From assembly GCF_042477335.2 (NCBI RefSeq), contig NC_091246.1, positions 207,947,501-208,011,500 of the forward strand: a DNA stretch of 64,000 bases, in the 5' to 3' direction. Position numbers and translations under genes: made by a program. Under the pieces are notes generated by a model that worked only from the letters and a program-made list of their open reading frames with translations, was not told the DNA's origin and did no database searches. The DNA comes from Ovis canadensis. Its lineage: Eukaryota > Chordata > Mammalia > Artiodactyla > Bovidae. This document shows, piece after piece, positions 57,609 to 64,000 of this stretch; position 1 is the stretch's first letter, and the number at the start of each line of letters is the position of its first letter.

Positions 57609-57831
57609 CTTCCCGGGTGGCTCAGTAGTAAAGAATTTCCCTGACAGTGTAGGAGACACAGGTTCAATCCCTGGGTCAGGAAGATTCCCTTGGAGGAGGA
57701 AATGGCAACCCACTCCAGTATCCTCACCTGGAGAAGTCCATGGACAGAGGAACCTGGCAGGCTACAGTCCATAGGGTCACAAAGACTCAGACACATCTGA
57801 GTGGCTGAGCATACGCACATAGTTGCATGGG
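57601..57831 (+). mobile_element. Bov-tA SINE with 8-bp target duplication
   Basis: Element 57,609-57,823; TGCATGGG at 57,601-57,608 and 57,824-57,831. Head CTTCCCGGGTGGCTCAG, B box GGTTCAATCCC. Confidence 0.92.
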
Positions 57832-57847
57832 TAAAACAGTGTATTAT

Positions 57848-57852
<5 letters not shown>

Positions 57853-57902
<50 letters not shown>
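57853..57902. repeat. (TA)n microsatellite
   Basis: About 24 TA units without interruption, followed directly by an antisense Bov-tA; a second TA run lies on the other side of that SINE (58,090-58,113). Confidence 0.93.
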
Positions 57903-57905
<3 letters not shown>

Positions 57906-58088
57906 AAGTGAAAGTAAAGTCGTTCAGTCGCGTCTGACTCTGCGACCCCATGGCCTGTAGCCTACCAGGCTTCTCGGTCCATGGGATTTTCCAGACAAGA
58001 ATACTGGAGTGGATTACCATTTCCTTCTCCAGGACCTGGGTCTCCCGCATTGTAAGCAGACACTTTACCATCTGAACCACCAGGGAAC
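57903..58088 (-). mobile_element. Bov-tA SINE inserted in a TA tract
   Basis: Antisense: GTGAAAGTAAAGTCGTTCAG, CCATGGGATTTTCCAGACAA, then head end TCTGAACCACCAGGGAAC. Part of the B-box arm is deleted. TA-rich sequence on both sides suggests insertion into a pre-existing TA tract. Confidence 0.9.
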
Positions 58089-58113
58089 ATTATATATATA
58101 GCATATATATATT

Positions 58114-59590
58114 AATGTTAATTATATTTATATTAATTACATTAATGTTTTATCTGCTCTTCTGGTTGTAGGTTAGAGTTCATAATTTTAAAAGTTTTTT
58201 AAAAAGGCAGAATAAACTCTCCAACCCAGGCTGGTTCATCCTTGTCCTGATAGTTTTAGGCCAAGAGATTCCTGTGGTTATAAGTGGCTCTAGAAGTAAA
58301 CTACTGCCTCCCTGCCTGGCAAAGTGGTCTCTAACATAGAATATGCACCCCAGGGAGCTCTTGAGAAGATCCATTTGGTTGAGAAGGAAATTGATTAGGA
58401 CTTGCGTTTACTTTCATCTCATTATCATGAAACATTATGATAACAGGTAACTGTATTGACACTGGCATCCTTGCTGAGTCCACGTGTCAGATGTTCGAGT
58501 ATCACCTGGAGGGAGGGAGGTAAGAGCCCCTCTTCACAGTGGCTTCCCCTCTGGCTCATCTGCCTTGGTTATTTTATGGAATATATCATACCTGGTCACC
58601 TGGATTTACAAATTCAATGTTTTACTTTTAACAAACCCTCACAAACTGTCTTAAATAGAGTCTGCAAAGAATTCCCATAAATTGAAGATAATTTTAATGT
58701 TGCACGCAAGAAAATGGCAAAGTTTAAAATGAACTTCGTTGGCCCCGGTATGAGGTAATGACTGTGATCAGTCGAATCAGATCTGGCAAGAAGCTGGCCA
58801 CCAAAATTCTAAATTATCTGAAAGATGTATAGATTTACATCCACTGTGGTTAGTTAATCTTGAACCTTGTTCCTGAGTATGTTGTTTTAAGACATCATAG
58901 TTAGCAAAATAGTACATCAATTCTGTCATTCTTTTCTATTTTAATCATGTTTTATAAGATATATAACATGTTAGTACAATAACATATATATATGAATTGT
59001 AAACAAGGAAACTTTTTTGTTCCAACATCTAGGATGAAAATACCTTGGACTTCACTGCCATGAAGTTCAAAGGTGACTCCTTGCCAACTGTTAAAAGGTG
59101 TAGAACAGAGTAAACTTGCTATCCATATCAAAAAGATGCACTTCTTAGCCTTAATTTTTTTAATTGATAAGTACCAACGGTAAAGCAAGGGTTTATATAT
59201 TTTACTTTATTAAGACTTTCCCCAAGCCCTTGGCTTGCAGTTGGGTAGGAGAAAATGAAAAAAGATATATACTCAGAATGGCTCTGTTTTTCTGTTTTGT
59301 TTATATTCCCTGTAAGATTCCTTTATGATTACATCTATGCATACCCACCGAGGTGCAGTGGACAGGGTGCTTGACCAGCAGTCAGGAGACCTGATTCTGA
59401 GCCTGGTTCTGCCAGTAGCCAGCAGCCAGGCCACAGCACAGAGGCAGGATCCTCCCTGAGGGGTCTTTGCCTTTTCTCTATCATGAGGTAGCAACCCTCC
59501 CCTGACCTGGCACAGGGATCACATATGAGAGCCTCTTTAAAATGGAGTTTCCTTCAAACAGAAGGAATTATGGTCCTGTCTCTTCTATTT
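58114..59590. other. Intronic stretch, mostly unique
   Basis: No repeat recognised over 1.5 kb. A splice-like pair CGTGTCAG...GGGAG/GTAAGAG brackets 58,490-58,518 but the upstream tract is weak. No gene called. Confidence 0.4.
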
Positions 59591-59802
59591 TGGGCTTTCC
59601 AGGTAGTGGTAGCGGTAAAGAACCTGCCTGCCAGTGCAGGAGATGCAGGAGACACGGGTTTGATCCCTGGATAGAGAAGATCCCTTGGAGGAGGGCATGG
59701 CAACCCACTCCAGTATTCTTGCCTGAAAAATCCCATGGACAGAGGCGCCTGGTGGGCTTCGGTCCAAAGGGTCACAAAGAGTTGGATGCTGAACATGCAC
59801 CT
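59591..59802 (+). mobile_element. Bov-tA SINE
   Basis: GGGCTTTCCAGGTAGTGGTA, CCTGCCAGTGCAGGAGATGC, B box GGTTTGATCCC, end CAAAGAGTTGGATGCTGAAC. The head has an extra GGAGATGCA unit. Confidence 0.9.
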
Positions 59803-60443
59803 GTACTCACAGAATTGAAGGGAGAGTGGAAACTACTGCACAAAGGGCCACCACCAGGGAAGGCTTTGCAGTCTTAGCATAGGACTTTGTGGCCTCTCCT
59901 CTAAGGCATTGCTGTCAGTGTGATGGATCGCCGATGACTTCTGCCCTCTGGGGTTCATGGTTCCAAATCTGAGGCTCCATGAAGGGGAAGTCTAATTTAT
60001 CCAACTTGGGTTGGTGAATCGCCTTTTGACCAGTCAGCCTCAGGTGAGGAGATGAGGTCACAGAGGATGGACAAGATTCCTGGGGTCTCTGGCTCTGCAT
60101 GTCTGGGTCCTCTCAGAACATCAGGCAAACCTGTGAGCTTCTGCCTGCCATTGGTATTAATGTTTCCATAGTTGCTAATGATTCAACTCTCTTTAAGGGA
60201 TTTGAATGAAAAGAATCAAAGAAATATTAATACAAGTATGGAAGTATATACAAGTGTTTTTTTCAATAAATGTCAATGCACCTAATTGAGGCTGGGCTTC
60301 TCATACATTTCTTGAGGTGAACACTGGACTTGAAATCACTTTCATTAGATGCTGAAGATTCTGTGAAGGTCCCAGGGGGTCCTCCTGCCCAGGCCACTTC
60401 TCTAAGGTTTGACTCCATTTCTGCCTTTAGCTACTGGTTTACC
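59803..60443. other. Intronic stretch, nothing recognised
   Basis: No gene, exon pair or named repeat. Confidence 0.4.
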
Positions 60444-60674
60444 TCTTGTTAGAAGAAAGTGAAGTTGCTCAGTCGTGTCCAACTCTTTGAGACCCCATGG
60501 GCTGTAGCCTACCAGGCTCCTCTGTCCATGGAATTTTCCAGGCAGTAGTATTGGAGTGGATTGCCATTTCCTTCTCCAGGGGATCTTCCCAACCCAAGGA
60601 TCGAACCTGGGTCTCCCGCATTGTAGACAGACGCTTTACCATCTAAGCCACCAGGGAAGTCTTTCTTGTTAGAA
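60444..60674 (-). mobile_element. Bov-tA SINE with 11-bp target duplication
   Basis: Antisense element 60,455-60,663, complete: GAAGTTGCTCAGTCGTGTCC to TAAGCCACCAGGGAAG. Perfect TCTTGTTAGAA at 60,444-60,454 and 60,664-60,674. Confidence 0.95.
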
Positions 60675-62079
60675 AGAAGGTATTAAATCAGTTTTAGCGT
60701 TCCTAATGCTGATGCTCTTCTCACTGACAGCTTGACTTGCCCTAAAATTTTATGGAATGTGGAAAGAAGGTAAGAGAGTTGCAGAGTCTGTGTACCACAG
60801 ACAAGTCATCATACCAATCTTGTGAGCCTATCAAAGTATATTTGAATATATCACAGCCATTCCTAGACAGACATAAATAGCTGTCTCACACCCTCACACC
60901 AAAAGGGTATTCAGTACTTACCATTTGTTCTGTCAGGGCTCAAGCAGATACGTGCAATATTCCAATAATGGAAAAGATGAAAATCTTTATATCCCTGAGA
61001 AATAAATTTGATATGCTATCAAATATTGCCCTGGCAAGTCCTAAATGGATATTGTCCCCTTAGGAACATTCACTATATAGCTATAAAGAGAGCAGAAACT
61101 CTTTGTTTTTTAAGCATATTGACTTAATATAATGATCAAATTTTAGGTTGTTAACACGCAGTTAAATTTTTTAAATCAAAAGACAAGTTCTTTCTTAGAG
61201 AAAGAGTACCATAGAAGAAAGAGATGTGGTAAAAACAATCATTATTTTACCCAGTCTCCATTTTCCCAAGTTGCTGAGTTGTAACATAGTCTATGATTTT
61301 ACTTTTTAAACCAGCTCAGACTACCAACCCAGTGTCTCACACTGGTTAGCTTATAAGGACGATATATTATTCGTCAGATTTTAAATGCTGACCCATGAAA
61401 TGCTAAAATTGTGTTGGCAGCTGTTGTCCAAAGGTTTGCAGATGTCCTGACTAATGCTTTGAAAGTCCAGCATTAGCAATAAATCACAGCATACATAATT
61501 TTTCAATAAAGTAATGGAAAGGATTTTGCATTCTAGGTCCTCTAAGCTTTGGTATTTGGAAGTTACTTATATGGGAAATTAAAAGGGTAAAATGTTCTCG
61601 GGCTTTAACTCTTGAATTTGGGGCCAGCACAGTCAATAGCTAAAGCATCTTCGTAGCTTTATTCTCCTAACCCTGAGATCTCTTGGCTCTGAGAACTGAC
61701 AAAGTTGCCAAATATAGGCCTAATTGCATTCCTAGCTACTGAGAAAAAAAAATTCAAAAGAATTTTCCTTTTCTTTCAAATAAATACCTTGAGCATTAAC
61801 ATTTTCTGGAATCACAGAATTGTTTATAAGACTTTTGCAGAGGTTTGTGAAAAGAGAGCTTGAAGAGCCAATTAAGAAGCGTGCGCTGCTCACCTAGAGT
61901 AACAAAGAGTTAGGGAAAGGAAACCAACAAGTGAAAAGAGATGTGGCTTTGTCCTCTCAGCTTGCTCTCTGATTAATGAGCTGATGTTCTCTTTTCTTCT
62001 TCTCTCTCTATGTTCTACTCAAAGATGTAGCAAAATAGTGCATGATATATTCAGCTAGCCCCATGACAGACCACCAGCT
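60675..62079. other. Intronic stretch, mostly unique
   Basis: A 39-nt exon-like segment at 60,731-60,769 (acceptor CTTCTCACTGACAG, donor GTAAGAG) is noted as a finding. No repeat family otherwise recognised. Confidence 0.4.
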
Positions 62080-62170
62080 GAGTGTAAGTTCTGTTCGCTA
62101 GTATTTCCAGTGCTGTGACCACTACTTGATACCTAAGAAATGTTCAATTAGTATTTGTTGAATGAAGGAA
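62080..62170 (+). repeat. L2-type 3' end
   Basis: GTAAGTTCTGTTCGCTAGTA, CAGTGCTGTGACCACTACTT, AATTAGTATTTGTTGAATGA: the usual L2 3' terminus pattern. Confidence 0.5.
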
Positions 62171-62218
62171 TGTATTCAACAGGGAGGTCTGTCTATCATC
62201 TGTAAATTGGTGATTTGT

Positions 62219-63771
62219 ATATTGGGCCAGACATCCTGGAATGTGAAGTCAAGTGGGCCTTAGGAAGTATCACTATAAATAAAGCTAATGGAGCTGATGG
62301 AATTCAGCTGTTTCAAATCCTAAAAGATGATGCTGTGAAAGCACTGCACTCAATATGCCAGCAAATTTGGAAAACTCAGCAGTGGCCACAGGACTGGAAA
62401 AGGTCAGTTTTCATTCCAATCCCAAAGAAAGGCAATGCCAAAGAATTCTCAAACTACCGCACAATTGCACTCATCTCACATGCTAGTAAAGTAATGCTCA
62501 AAATTCTCCAAGCCAGGCTTTAGCAATACGTGAACTGTGAACTTCCAGTTTTGTTCAAGCTGATTTTAGAAAAGGCAGAGGAACCAGACATCAAATTGCC
62601 AACATATGCTGGATCATCGAAAAAGCAAGAGAGTTCCAGAAAAAAACATCTATTTCTGCTTTATTGACTATGCCAAAGCCTTTGACTGTGTGGATCACAA
62701 TAAACTGTGGTAAATTCTGAAAGAGATGGGAATACCAGACCACCTGACCTGCCTCTTGAGAAACCTGTATGCAGGTCAGGAAGCAACAGTTAGAACTGGA
62801 CATGGAACAACAGACTGGTTCCAAATAGGAAAAGGAGTCCATCAAGGCTGTATATTGTCACCCTGCTTATTTAACTTCTATGCAGAGTACATCATGAGAA
62901 ACACTGGGCTGGATGAAGCACAAGCTGGGATCAAGATTATCAGGAGAAATATCAATAACATCAGATTTACAGATGACACCACCTTTATGGCAGAAAGTGA
63001 AGAAGAACTAAAGAGCCTCTTGATGAAAGTGAAAGAGGAGAGTGGAAAAGTTGGCTTAAAACTCAACATTCAGAAAACTAAGATCATGGTATCCGGTCCC
63101 ATCACTTCATGGCAAATAAATGGGAAAACAGTGGAAACAGTGTCAGACTTTATTTTGGGGGTCTCCAAAATCACTGCAGATGGTGACTGCAGCCATGAAA
63201 TTAAACGACGTTTACTCCTTGGAAGAAAAGTTATGACCAACCTATACAGCATATTAAAAAACAGAGATATTACTTTGTCAACAAAGGTCTGTCTAGTCAA
63301 GGCTATGGTTTTTCCAGTAGTCATGTATGGATGTAAGAGTCGGACTATCAAGAAAGCTGAGCGCCAAAGAATTGATGCATTTGAACTGTAGTACTGGTGT
63401 TGGAGAAGACTCTTGAGAGTCCCTTGGACTGCAAGGAGATCCAACCAGTCCATCCTAAAGGAAATCAGTCCTGGGTGTTCATTGGAAGGACTGATGTTGA
63501 AGCTGAAATTCCAATATTTTGGCCACCGGATGTGAAGAGCTGACTCATTGGAAAAGTCCCTGATGCTGGGAGGGATTGGGGGCAGGAGAAGGGGACGACA
63601 GAGGATGAGATGGCTGGATGGCATCACCGACTCAATGGACATGAGTTTGGGTAAACTCTGGGGGCTGGTGATGGACATGGAGGCCTGGTGAGCTGTGGTT
63701 CATGGGGTCGCAAAGAGTAAGACACGACTGAGCGACTAACTGATACTGAACTGATACTGATATTGGGCCAG
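62219..63771 (+). mobile_element. BovB (RTE) LINE, copy 4, with perfect target duplication
   Basis: Sense BovB of 1,529 bases (62,231-63,759), 5'-truncated, ending in CTGATACTGAACTGATACTG. Perfect 12-bp duplication ATATTGGGCCAG at 62,219-62,230 and 63,760-63,771. It carries the RT domain and 3'UTR but no endonuclease domain. Inactivating changes are visible: TAG after the CCAAGCCAGGCTT segment (62,521), extra A residues in the A-run at 62,639-62,646 shifting frame, TAA in the TGTGGTAAATT segment, and TAG at 63,389. Confidence 0.95.
62726..63391 (+). pseudogene. BovB reverse-transcriptase remnant (sense)
   Basis: 221 open codons covering the RT palm from after motif A: motif B GKGVHQGCILSPCLF (near residues 36-50), the motif-C position FTDD (62,966-62,977; family YADD/FADD, both Asp retained, Ala changed to Thr), then the thumb/C-terminal region with MYGCKSRTIKKAERQR. 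The motif-A part lies upstream in another frame, so no full RT can be made. A repeat fossil, not a host gene. Confidence 0.88.
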
Positions 63772-63778
63772 GTATACT

Positions 63779-64000
63779 CAGAGCTTCCCAGGTGGCACTA
63801 GTGGCAAAGAACCCACCTGCCAATGCAGGAGACATAAGAGATCCAGGTTTGATCCTGGGGTTTGTAAGATCTCCTGGAGGAGGGCATGGAAACCCAGTCT
63901 AGTATTCTGCCCTGGAGAATCCCATGGACAGAGGGAGTCTAGTGGGCTGCAATCCATAGGATCGCACAGAGCCAGACACAACTGAAGCGACTTAGCATGC
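63779..64000 (+). mobile_element. Bov-tA SINE, runs to window edge
   Basis: GAGCTTCCCAGGTGGCACTA, CCTGCCAATGCAGGAGACAT, B box GGTTTGATCC, body to CTGAAGCGACTTAGCATGC at the edge. Begins 8 bases after the BovB target duplication. Confidence 0.9.

Noticed and set aside
58490-58518. 29-nt splice-bracketed segment with ATG
   Set aside because: The polypyrimidine tract is poor (GAGTCCACGTGTCAG) and the exon would be extremely short; likely chance.

Overview
This is a stretch of ruminant (cattle/sheep/goat-type) nuclear genome. The evidence is the repeat content: BovB (RTE-clade) LINEs, about twenty tRNA-Glu-derived Bov-tA SINEs, Bov-A2 dimers and CHR-type SINEs, which occur together only in pecoran ruminants. 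I see no bacterial, viral or plasmid architecture. The exact species cannot be read from the sequence.

Layout. 1-29.6 kb is intergenic or far-upstream DNA, AT-rich and filled with old L1, MaLR LTR, hAT-type, MIR and younger ruminant repeats. Its most complex part is 13.1-17.6 kb, where one old L1 is split by two BovB insertions and a Bov-tA, and one of the BovB copies is itself split by a CHR SINE. At about 30.1-31.37 kb there is a sharp, very GC- and CpG-rich island. It contains an ATG-free stretch ending in a consensus splice donor at 30,540 (+ strand), so I read it as the TATA-less promoter and non-coding first exon of a plus-strand gene. From there to the right edge the sequence looks like a long first intron or introns with MIR, L2, L1, SINE and BovB copies. 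Two short exon-like segments with good splice signals lie inside: 40,827-40,896 (70 nt, with an ATG) and 53,977-54,025 (49 nt, the stronger one). If joined, the ATG frame of the first closes at the junction, so both would be 5'UTR exons or belong to different transcripts. I could not recognise the gene.

No intact protein-coding gene is visible. The longest meaningful reading frames are broken BovB reverse-transcriptase and L1 ORF2 pieces. I found no CRISPR array, tRNA, rRNA or snRNA gene, and no previously undescribed system. The points most worth a second look are the unassigned promoter with its candidate exons, the nested repeat at 13-17.6 kb, an inverted Bov-A2 pair at 34.7-35.2 kb, a 65-bp purine-pyrimidine alternating tract at 32.3 kb, and a clean 5'-truncated BovB with a perfect 12-bp target duplication at 62.2-63.8 kb. 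All family calls come from recalled consensus patterns, not from a search, so boundaries are usually good to 5-20 bases except where a target-site duplication fixes them.
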